Source of the DNA: Sordariomycetes sp. S80-01Y
Lineage: Eukaryota; Ascomycota; Sordariomycetes
Assembly: GCA_037042185.1 (NCBI GenBank)
Contig: JAXQJY010000021.1
Location: 62,001 to 126,000 of the forward strand
Length of the DNA: 64,000 nucleotides
Direction of reading: 5' to 3'
The translations under genes and the position numbers were made by a program. Shown in pieces: positions 9,526 to 20,488 of this stretch (its first letter is position 1; every line of letters begins with the position of its first letter). The notes beneath the pieces were generated by a model that did no database searches, was not told the DNA's origin, and saw only the letters and a list, made by a program, of their open reading frames with translations.

Positions 9526-11682
9526 ATGCCGGTTCGTGTCAAGAACAAACCGCCCCAGCGTCGCGAATTCTCCCCGGCCAGCGGCGGCCCCCAGGGAGCA
9601 GGCGTCTTCTACGACTGGGAGCTGCCCGCCATTGGGCCCGAGGATGACTTCAAGGACGTTGTGGAGAAACTGTCAGTTTACTTTGGCGATGTGATTGAGC
9701 TGCCGAGTAGCTTCGAGCAGCTGAGGAGTACGAGTGCGGGTGATTGTCTGAGGGTCTTGGTTGATCATCTGGGGAGAACGTGTACCAACCCCGTCCTTGT
9801 CAGTGCTCTCCTGTACGTGATCTTTCCCCAACGCGAATTTATCTCGAGGCTGACCCTTGGCAGGGCTCTGCGATGGCACTACTCCGCTGAGCGTCAATAT
9901 CGCGACTTGAGCGTCTGCCGCGCGAACGCTTGCGAAATTGTAGCCTGGCGCTTCCTCGCCCGCCAGTCAGAGCGCGATGCCGTCGACTACTGCCTCTACG
10001 AGATATCCGGCAAGGATGCCATAGATGCTAATCCTGTCGTGCCAACGCCCTTCGGAAACATTAGCGAGGAAGCAGATGAGCTATCTCCATTGCTACCTAA
10101 CCCCACAGGCGTGGCACTGGGGCTGAGGAGTGCCTCGAGAAGGGCAGAGATGAAACATGTTATCCCAAAGCTAACGTTGAGTTCGGCAACTGTACTGGAA
10201 GATCCACGGACTGGCGGCCAGGATCGTACTGGCGTTCTCAAGGATCTCAATGCCCTCGAGATCGCCGTCATTGCCGACGCGAAGCGCTTCTTAAGCCAAT
10301 ACATTGTTCAAAAAATCATCACCGGACTCTGGCACGGCGAGATCGTGTTCTGGGATGAGGTGTCCGCGAACGCAACTAAGAAACCACGATACTACAACGC
10401 TCGAACGGCGGATCCCTACTCCAGGTTGCGGGTACCCAAGTATCTCAAAGCCTGGGAGGTGGCCTTCTTTGTCGCCTTTCTCATCTTGTACTACTCGGTA
10501 GTGCTCGAGAGGAGCCATACCAAGATCCCTGTCGTTGAGGTGGTCTTCTACGTGTGGCTGCTCGCGTTCGCCTGGGACGAAGTGCTCGAGTGGGGAGACT
10601 CTGGCATATTCTATCTGGCCGACTTTTGGAACATCTTTGACATGATCATGATCAGCATCGGCATCGTCTTTGCCGTCTTGCGTATCATCGGCATCTCTCT
10701 CGGCAACGCTGAGATCAGTGACACAGCCTTTGACGTCCTCTCCCTCGAGGCCCTCCTCGTCATCCCACGAATCTGCTCCTTCCTAAGCCTCAGCCCCTAC
10801 TGGGGCACGCTCATCCCGTGCTTGAAGGAAATGGGCAAGGACTTTGTCAAGTTCATGATCCTGGTCATCATCATATACATCGGCTTCCTGACCACATTTT
10901 CCCTCATGGCTCGGGATCGGTTCTCTATTGGCGTGATAACTTGGGACATCACCAAGATCTTCTACGGTAACTCCGGCATTGGCTTCGACATTATGAATGA
11001 AATCGACCCGAATTTTGGTCCGCCGCTCATGATCCTCTTCGTCACGCTTAGCTCCATCTTGCTTATGGGTTCGTTGACAGGCATGCTTTCCAACAGCTTC
11101 GGTCGGGTTATGGCCCAGGCCCGAGAGGAGTACTTGTACTTCTACAGCGTTTATGTCCTCGAGGCCTCGACTTCGAGCCGGCTGACACACTTTTACCCAC
11201 CTTTCAACCTGATTGCGCTCATCTTCTTCCGACCGTGGCAGATAATCTTCTCTAAAGATGACCGATTCCGTCACGGAAGGATTGTCGCGCTGAAGGCCAC
11301 GCACTTCCCGTTTGTAGCCATCATTGCGGCCTACGAGTGGATCTGGCGTCGTATTTCGGATTATAAGGAGCATTCAGACTGGGAGACCTTCTCTGGGAAG
11401 CGGGGACGGAGTGCTAGTGAAGCGCAGCCGCCGAGGCCGAGACCGATCGCCCAACGAGGTAGAGGTGGCGGTAAAAGCGGCCATTGGAGACGAGCTAGCG
11501 ACCAGCTCAGCCCGGACGCGAGACCTGGAATCCGGCCGCCAAGCGCGCAGGGACATAGTTGGAGTGCTGACGACGGAGAGGCGGACGATCACGGGAGTGT
11601 CAGCAATGGTGAGCTCCTGCGAAGGATCGATAAGCTGACGGAGCTGGTGTTGGCGATGCAGTCGGAGAGGCTGAAAGGCTAG
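9526..11682 (+). CDS. TRP/YVC1-like fungal calcium-permeable cation channel
   Basis: Best model is two exons, 9526..9812 and 9864..11682, giving 701 residues (MPVRVKNKPPQRREF...). The 51-nt intron (GTACGT...CTGAC...CAG) is a multiple of three without a stop, so the frame also reads through; splicing restores LLALRWHYSAERQYRDL, the form expected for the family. The N-terminal cytosolic part is followed by about six membrane segments: AWEVAFFVAFLILYYSVVL, then VVFYVWLLAFAW, FWNIFDMIMISIGIVFAVL, a segment around LLVIPRICSF, FVKFMILVIIIYIGF, and after the pore region LMILFVTLSSILLMGSL. The layout and the ARE-EYLYFYSVYVLEAS segment resemble fungal Yvc1 vacuolar channels. The C-terminal tail is Arg/Gly-rich and ends in a short predicted coiled coil. 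Vacuolar location is inferred from the family only. Confidence 0.82.
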   Translation: MPVRVKNKPPQRREFSPASGGPQGAGVFYDWELPAIGPEDDFKDVVEKLSVYFGDVIELPSSFEQLRSTSAGDCLRVLVDHLGRTCTNPVLVSALLYVIFPQREFISRLTLGRALRWHYSAERQYRDLSVCRANACEIVAWRFLARQSERDAVDYCLYEISGKDAIDANPVVPTPFGNISEEADELSPLLPNPTGVALGLRSASRRAEMKHVIPKLTLSSATVLEDPRTGGQDRTGVLKDLNALEIAVIADAKRFLSQYIVQKIITGLWHGEIVFWDEVSANATKKPRYYNARTADPYSRLRVPKYLKAWEVAFFVAFLILYYSVVLERSHTKIPVVEVVFYVWLLAFAWDEVLEWGDSGIFYLADFWNIFDMIMISIGIVFAVLRIIGISLGNAEISDTAFDVLSLEALLVIPRICSFLSLSPYWGTLIPCLKEMGKDFVKFMILVIIIYIGFLTTFSLMARDRFSIGVITWDITKIFYGNSGIGFDIMNEIDPNFGPPLMILFVTLSSILLMGSLTGMLSNSFGRVMAQAREEYLYFYSVYVLEASTSSRLTHFYPPFNLIALIFFRPWQIIFSKDDRFRHGRIVALKATHFPFVAIIAAYEWIWRRISDYKEHSDWETFSGKRGRSASEAQPPRPRPIAQRGRGGGKSGHWRRASDQLSPDARPGIRPPSAQGHSWSADDGEADDHGSVSNGELLRRIDKLTELVLAMQSERLKG

Positions 11683-12444
11683 GCTTGGCTTGGCTTGCAT
11701 GCCCCAAAGTCGGTTGCTTCGGTTGCGTTAATCTCCCTCGACTTGTTGGTCGGGGTCTATTCTCACCCTGCTTCCAAAACCCCTCTGTGTATAATGTAGC
11801 TATCCGGCGTTGGTTGTGTATTCAGCACGGTGAGCGATCACACAAGAGATCGAGAACGATATTTGCCTCCTCAGCGCTGAAGACATTCTAGCACGTTGGC
11901 AGCACGGGGAGGTCTGGTGAAATCCAATGTGGACCATGGATCGATTGTGACTCTTTTGAACTGCGTGCACTATCACGTTACACTTGCCAACCATCTTCGG
12001 CATGATTGGGCTGCCTGCCTGGCTCATCCAACGCCCACAGCTATACTTGGGTCCATAGCGTAGGTCCCGGGGGGGCGGGGGTCATCTTTTCATGAACCCG
12101 TCGATTGCCCAAGTCACCGGGGCGACGGAAGGTGTCCTTGACGAGCCCGTCATTAAGGCTCTCCCAGACGCGACCGTAGCTATGGTGCTTGGAAGAAACC
12201 TCAAGCGACAATTGATCAGGGGAGAACGGTCTCTTCAGGGTCATGTAGTGGTTAGCTCGAGATGGTGACGGTCAGAGTTGCGCCCCGTGGTCCCTGGCTC
12301 ATGGCCTCCGCTCGCAAAATGCGATGGCCCCAGTCAAGAGTTTGTTGGGGTGGGCTCCAGTTGCAGATCAGAGCCACAGGCTACAGGAATCGTACGGTTC
12401 CGACTGTCCAGAGGCGAGAAGCAAACTTGGGAGCCAGGTTGCCC
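11683..12444. other. Convergent 3' region
   Basis: Lies between the 3' ends of the channel gene and the Zn2Cys6 gene. A 67-codon minus-strand ORF (12041..12244) has no homology I recognise and no clear splice link to the regulator. Nothing else is visible. Confidence 0.5.
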
Positions 12445-14037
12445 TCAATCCCTCTCCCTCTCGAGCACCTCGAGGGGCCACTGCAGCGCGCCCCTCCAAC
12501 CTTCGCCAAGATGCCTCGCAATGGCGCCGATCATGTAAGCCCCGTTGGAAGAGCAGACCCAATATCGCCTCGTACGGTGAAGTAAAGCCCCGTAGTAGGC
12601 CATGACGACCAAGGCCTCAGGCCTCCTCTCCCTCAACACCTCGGCGAACTCAGGGGGCACGACGACACTCCACCCAGAGACGGCGTGGGGTATGTCCGAC
12701 TGTGGCAACCTGGCAGAGAGGTCGAAGGCCCACTGAAGCAACCCTGAGGCCTCCCTGCAAGCATTGGCGTGGGCGGGCGGGAGGTCGGAAGAGGCGAGGA
12801 GGGCGTTGAGAGAATTCGTTTCACTGCCCCGCCTAGGATCCCTGGGCAGCTGGATCTGGGTCAAGGCCAGTATAGGCTCCAGCTCGCTCTGCATGAGAAC
12901 CTGCATTTGGGGCCTGACAATGAAGAGGATGCCGCGGTGCAAGTGCAAGCAATCAATGAACCTCTCAACAAACAGCTCAAAATCACTTCTCAGGTAGCTC
13001 AAGGTTTCGGCCAGGGTGTGGACGCTCAGCAGGGTCGCATACAGGAAGTGCGGGGGCCCATAGCTGGCCTCATCGCGGGCAAGACGCTCAGTCTCCTTTG
13101 AGAAGTAGGCGATGCCGCGGGTCTGGAGCTCCGTGGCCAGGTGTCGGAATGTGGGCGCGTGATCGGGTCGGCTGTGGGCGCAGTGCAGGGCGGAAAAGGC
13201 GAGCAGCTGGTCGAGGAGGTAGGGGGCATCTATGGCGTGGCGGATGGCCATGTCGATGACGGTGGTGGTCTGACCGCGGCCCATGATGTCGCCCTCCATG
13301 TTGTTCTCCACGTGATGCAGAAGCTGTAGATGCTGGGGCGTGAAGGTTGGAGCCAGCAGGGACCCGGGGGAGCTGCCAGCAGCGGCGGCTGAGAGAGGGT
13401 TCAAGTTCAAGCTGGCCGCGCCAGGCACGACCTGAACTGGAACCGGAGGGGCAGGTGCGGCGTCAGCGAAACTCTCGTTGAAACTGGGCAGCCGCTGCTG
13501 TGGTGTTTCATCTCCACTGACGGCGTACCTGCCAGTGCTGGGCAGACTGCCGCCCGAGGAGGTGCTGCGGGCGGGAGAGTGAGCCTGAGAGTGGTGAGGC
13601 GGATGAGAGGGCACCTCAAGGCTGGAGCCAAGGCCAGGACCTGGGCCAGCGCCTGTGCCTGTGGCGGTGCCGGAGGGGGGCGTCGTTGGGAAGGAACATG
13701 ACCGCTCGGCGATGGTGCAGTTGGTGCACGAGGGACGCCCCTCGTCGCAGCGGATATGGCGTCTCTTGCACTCGGAGCAGCCGTTGCGCGACTTGCGATG
13801 CGAGCGGCGGGTTTTGGTACCTGCCGCCGAGGGAGGCAGCGAGGCAGAGGGAGAGGCGCGGGCGTCGCGGGCCATGATGTTGTTGGTGTTGTTGGTGTTG
13901 GTGGTGGTGGTGGTGCCGGTGGTGATCGCGCGCAGCGCAGGGAGAAGACTCGGATGCTCACGGCTCGAGGTGGTGGACGCAGACGAGAGCAGAGGTGCCG
14001 CGGTGCATGTAGTGAGGCAGGCGACCGCGACCGTCAT
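12445..14037 (-). CDS. Zn2Cys6 (Gal4-type) transcription factor
   Basis: Single exon, 530 residues from the first ATG (14037), or 476 residues from the second ATG (13875, MARDARASPS). The zinc cluster uses C87, C90, C97, C104, C107 and C114 (C-x2-C-x6-C-x6-C-x2-C-x6-C), preceded by the basic stretch KTRRSHRKSRNG. The rest resembles the fungal regulators related to sterol-uptake factor Upc2, ending in a WPLEV-type segment, but target genes cannot be inferred. Codons 41-54 are a Thr/Asn run encoded by a trinucleotide repeat, so the first 54 residues may be untranslated leader; the second ATG is a plausible start. It is convergent with the channel gene. Confidence 0.88.
   Translation of the reverse strand: MTVAVACLTTCTAAPLLSSASTTSSREHPSLLPALRAITTGTTTTTNTNNTNNIMARDARASPSASLPPSAAGTKTRRSHRKSRNGCSECKRRHIRCDEGRPSCTNCTIAERSCSFPTTPPSGTATGTGAGPGPGLGSSLEVPSHPPHHSQAHSPARSTSSGGSLPSTGRYAVSGDETPQQRLPSFNESFADAAPAPPVPVQVVPGAASLNLNPLSAAAAGSSPGSLLAPTFTPQHLQLLHHVENNMEGDIMGRGQTTTVIDMAIRHAIDAPYLLDQLLAFSALHCAHSRPDHAPTFRHLATELQTRGIAYFSKETERLARDEASYGPPHFLYATLLSVHTLAETLSYLRSDFELFVERFIDCLHLHRGILFIVRPQMQVLMQSELEPILALTQIQLPRDPRRGSETNSLNALLASSDLPPAHANACREASGLLQWAFDLSARLPQSDIPHAVSGWSVVVPPEFAEVLRERRPEALVVMAYYGALLHRTRRYWVCSSNGAYMIGAIARHLGEGWRGALQWPLEVLERERD
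13876..13923. repeat. Trinucleotide-rich tract (GTT/GGT)
   Basis: Interrupted runs of GTT, GGT and TGG triplets. If translated from the upstream ATG of the Zn2Cys6 gene the tract encodes a Thr/Asn run; otherwise it lies in the leader. Confidence 0.8.
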
Positions 14038-14180
14038 TCATAGCTCCAGGAACGGGGTCCTTGGTGGTGGTGTTCTGGCGAGGGGCATCCGTGGTCTCCA
14101 TTCGGGGGCGACGGCGGTGCTGGCGAGGGCAGGCTGATGCTGGTGAAGGCGCTTGTGAAGGCGCTGGGAATGGCGAGCGT

Positions 14181-14224
14181 GAGGGTGAAGGTGAGGGCGA
14201 TGGTGATGGTGAGGGTAGAGGATG
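14181..14224. repeat. Degenerate GGTGAN hexamer repeat
   Basis: Purine-rich plus strand made of about seven units of GGTGAG/GGTGAT/GGTGAA type, 150 nt upstream of the regulator start. Simple-sequence repeat, possibly part of its promoter. Confidence 0.75.
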
Positions 14225-14828
14225 GCGGTCCCGCGTACAAGAGGTAGGTGGGCGATAGTCCCGAGGAGCAGTCATGTACAATTATGTACCCGTGCTACTA
14301 CCTTAGCAAATTTGGGCTCGAAACTACTAGACCTAGTAAGTAGGTGCAAGGTCCAGGAAATTGGCTGAGATATGATGAGAAGGGCTGCCAGGTATCCCTT
14401 CACCCGCCAGAAGGCGCGAGGAACTTCGAGGTAGCCACCGTGCCCTCAGTCGATCGGACAGCGGGTCTCTTTTTTGCACTGCCTCGTTGCTACCGACGCC
14501 TCGTGCAGCTATAATGCTTGCCCCCCCCGCCGAGGGCGACCCCCTTTTGGGAGCCGTAGTCCTTGCCGGTGCTCTCCAGCTGCGTCAGCGCATACGTTGC
14601 CCTCGGGGGGCCTCGAAGGCTCGAAACCTCGAAAACCCTGGGGGGAGACCCTCCCGGTCCCGATGTGGGATACGAGGCGCCGGGCAGCGTCGCAGGTGCC
14701 TCGCCGTCTAAATAAGGGTACGAGTACGCGGACAGGATCGCCAGCCACGCGCCAAACGTCACCCGCCCGGCCCCAAGTACCGACGCCTCAGGCCCCAACT
14801 TCCAGTGAGAGGGCCCCAAAGGCCCCCA

Positions 14829-14846
14829 GCGCGAGCGCGAGCGCGA
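14829..14846. repeat. (GCGCGA)3
   Basis: Three perfect head-to-tail copies of GCGCGA in the XPO1-regulator intergenic region. Confidence 0.85.
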
Positions 14847-15024
14847 CTTGGCCACCCTTGCACCTCAAGGCTCTCTTGGCTCTCCCACTTGACGACTACG
14901 GTGACGGGGCTAGTTTTGCTAGTGCCTCGACCTCCCTCCCGCGCCCGGTGAAACTGCTCCTGTGCAAGGATCCTGCGCGGGTCTCAGCCCTCGCCACCAC
15001 CACATCCCGACGGACCCCTCACCC

Positions 15025-15063
15025 AGGTTTCCATTGCAGGTTTCCATTACAGGTTTCCATTGC
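15025..15063. repeat. Three tandem copies of a 13-bp unit
   Basis: The unit AGGTTTCCATTGC occurs three times head to tail with one substitution (middle copy ends TAC). Non-coding minisatellite downstream of XPO1. Confidence 0.9.
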
Positions 15064-15857
15064 CAGTCGCCAGGCAAAGCCAGGCTTGCCAGCTGCCAGG
15101 CGCGGCCTCAGGCCCCCCAGTGACCCCGTCTGCCCGTCCCTCACTCTCACTCCAGCTCACCTCAGGCTCTGTCAGGCACGCCCACCACGGGCCACCCGTT
15201 TCACGTCATGTCACGTCAGGCTGCATGGCTTGGAAGGGAGCCGCCCTGTCGAGATCGACCATATTGCAAGATATCTCCTCTACCTAACTCCTGCTGCTTT
15301 CTTTAGTACTCAGGGCACGGTCTGTGCTGATTTGTTCCAAGTATTGACTTCTTCAATTCGTTCTGGTCTATTGCCATCTGCCGTTTGCATTGCCAGTCAG
15401 TGCCAGTGTCAGTGCTCACTGCAAGTGCGTGCCGCGGCCAAGGCCAAGACAATCACATCCCGCCCCCGCCTTTCCACCGCGACTCAAGAGGCCTCATCGA
15501 CCCCAATTCGACTTCTCTCGTCAGTCGTCGCCCCTTTTCGTAAAATTTCTCTCCCCGTATCCCTGCCATCCTGCTGGATTCGCTGCAAACGCACCAACGT
15601 GCAAGCCAACTCCCACTAATCGTCTCCCCCCGCGCCAACAACAGAAGTAGCACACAGGTCGCTCCCGCGGGCACGCAGCCTTCTTGGTATCACTACGAAA
15701 TGCATCTCACAGACAGCGCCTCTCTCATCGCCTCTGCCTTCCTTGGATCTGGTTACACGCCATACAGGTCCCAACCGTCTCCGAGGCTCTCACCAGTCTG
15801 AACCTGGGTTGCAACGGCGTGCTTGGGTGCGAACTCATTCCGCAGCTCTTCTCCAAG

Positions 15858-18800
15858 TCACAGCTCCTCGTCCTCGAGCTCAGACGGCTTCAGCAGTCCC
15901 CCAACCTTCTGCCGCCTTTCCATATCTGCAGTCTTGTTGTCGTGCTCCGCCTGCTCCTTCTCCACCTGGAACAGCTCTGCATTATCCCCGGCAAACTCCT
16001 TCAGTGAGACTAAGAAGTCCCGCAGGTTGAGCCGGAACTTGTCGTACTGCGTGTTGAGCGAGAAGAGTCCCTCCACAAAGCTCTGCACTTGCGCGCTGTC
16101 GATAGTGTTAGCTCGTCCGTTTAAAAAAAAAAATAGGCCGGCGATTACTTACGCTTGCAGGTTGGTGAAAGCGTTCTGCAGCAGGTTCGCGACAAAGTTG
16201 GCCAGGAATTCCCGGTTGTTGGTCCCGCTGCTGGCCTGCTCCGGTGAGTAAATCGGCCCTTGGATCTTCGGCTGGGTCCCATCTGCCGGGTGCACAAAGT
16301 AGAAGAGCTTCATCAGTACCATCGACTGCGTCTTGAATCCAGCCTTGTGATCAGGGTCTGTGACGACGAACAGGACGTCTTGCAGAATATTGACAAAGAA
16401 ACGCTGGAAGAAAGTGTTGGCGGTCTGCACATCCGTCTTCTCGGCAATGTTGTTGATGAGCTCCAGACACATGTTCAACCCTGCCGCCTCCACGTCGCGG
16501 TTGTCATGCTTGAAAGCCCACGAGCAAGAGTCGATCACAAACTTGAACTGATTGTTGTCCAGCTTCAGCAGCGCAGGGAAACAGTGCAGGTTGATCGCTC
16601 GCAACAGGTTGAAGAACTCGACACGGTGCTCCGGGAACTCGGAGAAGTCCTTGTTGATCATCTCCAGAGTGCATTCAAAGACATTCTGCATAATGATGGG
16701 CACCTGCTCCTCCATCAGGGGGCCGAGCTTGGTGATGATGGTTGACATGGCCTTGAGGACCTCCGCGTCGCGAGCGCCAGGCACGTTGCGGTTGTAGTCG
16801 GTCAAGACGGACTCCAGCAAAGGGGGCACCATCTGAGAACTGACTGCCTGGAGGTCCTCAGCCTTGTCGACGTACGTCTCGATGAGCTTGAGAATCTCCT
16901 TCTTGATCGTGCGGAGGCCGCGGACCTTGGGCATCTTTGGCGCTAAGTCACCATCTCGCGCCACAGCCTCAGAGATCAGACCACTCGTGGCCCGATACAT
17001 CTCCAACATGTCGTGGTAAATTCGCCCAATTTGGTCGTAGAAGTAAGGTCCAACCGAGGTGCATGCCGACACGTTAGTCTTCATGATGTTGCCGATGATC
17101 TTGATCGTCTCCGAGTCCTGCAGAATCGAGGGGTCTTGAGTGGCTTGGCGAATGATCTCGTCCCAGGCCGTGTTGGGTATTTTCATGAGTTCGGCCAACA
17201 GTCGCTTTTGCTGGTTCTCGTTGCCCTGGGCGGCCACCATGTAACCACATGCCTCGTAGAAAGTGTGTACTTGCTGAGGAGTCAGGTCGCAGGTGATCTT
17301 GGCCATATTCCTCACGATCTCTTCAATGAACGGCTCCTGCTCGCTAGGCTGGAGCGCGACAAAGTGTCGTCGGCACTGGCGTGCAATTTTGATAAAGGTA
17401 TCGCAAGCCATGTCCTGTACTCCCTCGTGGCTCTCGTGCATGAACTCGAAAAGCTTATTGACGACCGTCTTAAGGAACTTCCAATGCGCCTTCAAGAAGC
17501 GTGGGTACTGGCCAACAATGTACATGATGTTACTGGCCACGACGGCCTTGTTGTCTTTGCCGCGTTTCATCTCGGTCAGGCCGAGAAGGTCCTTGATGAC
17601 AGTGACCAAAAACCGCTTCTCGGTTTCCTCGTTCATGGCCAGCGAGATCGATCCTATCGCCCAGCAAAGCACGTTACAGTTGTGCCAAGACCACTCGGTA
17701 CCGTCGACCTGCCGTGCCAGCTTCTCGGTCATAATCTGCTCCGTGTCGACGACATCCAGGTGGGTGAGGTACACAAGGCACTCCCTGATTGTCTTGTAGA
17801 GCTGGACAGTGTCGCTCTCCTTAACGAACTCTCGCACAATCTCACCCTCGTCGTTCTCCACGATCAAGACCTCCTCGGGACGGACCATGCGCTCGATCAT
17901 GACCACCCGCAAGTTTGACAAGATTTCGCTGTACTTGTGCTTCCGAAGGGGATAATTCATGAGCACAGTCGGATTGGGAGCGCCTCCCCCGGACATGCCG
18001 CTGCCGACGGCCAAGAGTGGATTACTGTCGGTGATGGGCAGGGACTGCATCTCCTCGTAGAGTTCCTGCACCATCTTCAGCCAATAATCAAGGCAGATCT
18101 TGAAGATCTCGCGGTCGTCAATCTGCGATATCCGAATCAGGTAGTAATGTCCATGCATGAGAAAATCGCGATTCGGTAGGTTCTCGATGAGCTATTCCTC
18201 GTCAGCAAGAAATTCAAAACAGTTCTGACGGACTTACGTTGAGATGGCAGCTAAAGAAGTTGCAAAGGAACAGAGCCAAGTTCTGTACAAACTCCTGATC
18301 TCGCGAGTTGCTGCTGGGATATGTGGTTTTAAGGTCAAGAGACACCGGGACGTACTCGGCTATTGTGCTAAGCACCTCTGTGAACATCTTGACCAGCTGC
18401 TCGTCGTACTGATTTGGCTGCCCTGGGCCACCGGTCTGCAAGCCGCCAATCTCCGTCAAGACCTGCAAGGTCACATTTCGGAAGTCGTCTGTCGATAGGA
18501 ACCGTGTCCGCAGAGTCTCGATCAAAGGGGTCTCGAAGATGTAGCCAAGCGGAATCCAGTTGCAGAAGCGCAGAAGAGTCTCTAGAGTCGCCTTGACCAA
18601 GCTGGGTTGGGTGGCCGTGTTCAAAACTTCCTGGCAGAGCTGGAAAATCTGGGAAAATTCGGCGCACATGGTTTGCTTGAGACTTCGGGTTTTTGTCGAG
18701 GTCATCTGCTCGGCTGAGTAGTCAAAAACCTCCTCGGAGAGTAATCGAAGAATGATCATATTGTTTTCGCAGATGGAGAGGCTCGTGTGGCACGCAGAGA

Positions 18801-19452
18801 CGATTTCGTTGATGAAGGTAGGCCAGTTGTGAGGCCATTCTTGCTTGAGTATCGAAATGAGGACGAGGTTGAGCTTGTTGAGCAAAGTCTTTTGCGATCG
18901 TAACGACTCTTCGGAGCCAGAACATTCGATGATGAAGTTGACGACAAAGTTGCGGATGCCTACAAGTGGTCAGAGAAAGTGACAATAGATTTCAGGGTGC
19001 TTACCCTGGCACTGCTCCCGTGGCAGGACCTTCCATCTTGTCATAATCACATTGTCGAGAACCTGGAGTCCAAGGTCTGATTCATGTTAACCCCGCCGTC
19101 AAAGTTGTTTGTGGCGTGGAAGGGGTACTTACACTTCGTCTGGGGATATTGCGCGTCCGAGAGAATCTTGTCAACCATCAACCATGCGTCGGGATCTTCT
19201 TTGAACTGTCCGAAACGTTAGCCCGGGCTCCTGAACAGCCATTATTGTCGTCGGGGGTAACGAGGGCGGCCGCTTCGGTAGAGGTAGAGGTGGAGGTGGG
19301 GAACCAACCTGGTTCAGCGAGGATTGGGCGGCTTTTTGCTGCAACAAGTTAGCAGATACCAAGGACGAGTCGACCAAAGAGCATACCTGCTCACCGCGAC
19401 CTTCGTAGAAGGTACGGACCGTGGCGTCGAGCTCCTCGATCGTGGGCGCCAT
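15858..19452 (-). CDS. XPO1: Exportin-1 (CRM1), nuclear export receptor
   Basis: Seven exons: 19452..19387, 19338..19309, 19205..19133, 19076..19005, 18959..18238, 18191..16153, 16095..15858, giving 1079 residues, the usual Crm1 length. Every junction keeps frame and yields family sequence, for example [15 protein letters not shown] across exon 3 and [19 protein letters not shown] across the last intron. It begins [18 protein letters not shown] and ends [14 protein letters not shown]. The protein is a HEAT-repeat importin-beta-like receptor that exports leucine-rich NES cargo with Ran-GTP. The cargo-groove segment reads [14 protein letters not shown], with Thr at residue 527 where leptomycin-sensitive species have Cys. 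Introns are 46-103 nt, five of them within the first 410 codons. Confidence 0.97.
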
Positions 19453-20488
19453 GTTGCGAGGTTGGCGCGTATGTGAGGTGGGGGAGAGAGGAGAGAGTGA
19501 AGGCGTCGAAAAAGGCTAGAGGTAACGCCTCGCAGCTGCCCTGCTGTGCTGGGTGACTGCTCGGGAACAAGGAAGCTAGGCTCACACTTGTGAAGGCCTG
19601 CTGGCGACGGAATACCTAGGGCGGAGGGAAGACAAAGAGAAAATCTGGCTCCAAAGATACCAAAGACGCGGCAAAAGTGAGGAGGGAAGTAGTTGAAGGC
19701 GGCAAGCGTAAAGCAACCCGGCAGAAACTTGAAGGTGAGGTGCAGCCCAGCACCTGAGGCTGGCACCTGGCACCTGCCTTGAGGTACTGTAGGTGGAGAA
19801 GCCTGCCGCTGGCAGTGCCACTGGCACCCGGCAGCACTGGCGATAGCGGGGTTTCGGACAGACAGGACTCGATTTTGTCAGCGCCAGCTGGGATCGCGGT
19901 GGTAGCGGTACCTGCGTTGAGCTCACAGCGGGGCACGAGGCTCCCGGGAGAAACCTTGGAAAGCGCACTGCAGCAGGCCCGGGCGCTGGTCCCTTCACGT
20001 CGTCGCGGTGACAGTGTCGCCGCCATGACGCCGCTCCCTTGGTACCGGTACTTGGGCGCGGCCCGGCTCTCAGCAACAAGCCGTTGCTGTCGTCAACGCT
20101 CGCAACCCCCACCTTAACAACAAACTGCCAGATTCCGGTCTTTTTTATTATTGACGATCCGTTCGAGGTTCTAGCACGATGCGTCTCCTATACTCTAAGC
20201 GTGCCACGGAAGCACAGGCTGCGGCTCATTGCAAACAAGAGGTATCTTCACAGGTCCCGCGTTGAGTGTGACATCATTAGTCCGAAGACCATCGATCGGG
20301 CGACGAACAGCCGCGCTGGAAGATTGAAAGGACAGCAGTCCATGGAAGTTGAGAGAATGGAGGGTCCCACATTTCAGAACAATCGAAGTCTACTCCGTAC
20401 GGGAGACTCCGACACGCCATGCGCAGTATATCATTTATTCCCCTAAGCTGGGGGCCTCTCTCTTATCGTCCAGACTATATGCCCTGAG
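19453..20488. promoter_or_regulatory. XPO1 promoter and AGX1 3' region
   Basis: About 1 kb. The part nearest XPO1 (19737-19830) is crowded with CACCTG, AGGT and TGCCAGTG/CACTGGCA words, including CTGGCAGTGCCACTGGCA at 19809..19826. No gene is visible. Confidence 0.5.
19809..19826. promoter_or_regulatory. CTGGCAGTGCCACTGGCA element upstream of XPO1
   Basis: Two overlapping inverted repeats (TGGCA-G-TGCCA and TGCCA-C-TGGCA), about 360 nt upstream of the XPO1 start. Related words recur upstream of other genes in the window; a binding factor is not known to me. Confidence 0.35.

Larger units (their letters stand above)
14038..15857. other. Intergenic, Zn2Cys6 gene to XPO1
   Basis: 1.8 kb of GC-rich, repeat-rich sequence upstream of the regulator and downstream of XPO1. 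It holds the three simple repeats listed separately and many CCTCAGG / GCCAGG words. A 381-codon plus-strand frame opens only from a TTG, has biased Pro/Ser/Arg composition and no homology, and is not called. Confidence 0.5.

Noticed and set aside
12041-12244. 67-codon minus-strand ORF downstream of the Zn2Cys6 gene, considered as a last exon
   Set aside because: The regulator ends in frame at 12445 with a family-like C-terminus and I found no convincing splice link.
14474-15619. 381-codon plus-strand ORF between the Zn2Cys6 gene and XPO1
   Set aside because: Opens only from TTG, contains minisatellite sequence, is Pro/Ser/Arg-biased and resembles no family.
17013-17918. 301-codon plus-strand ORF over XPO1
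   Set aside because: Antisense to the conserved XPO1 exon; no independent evidence.
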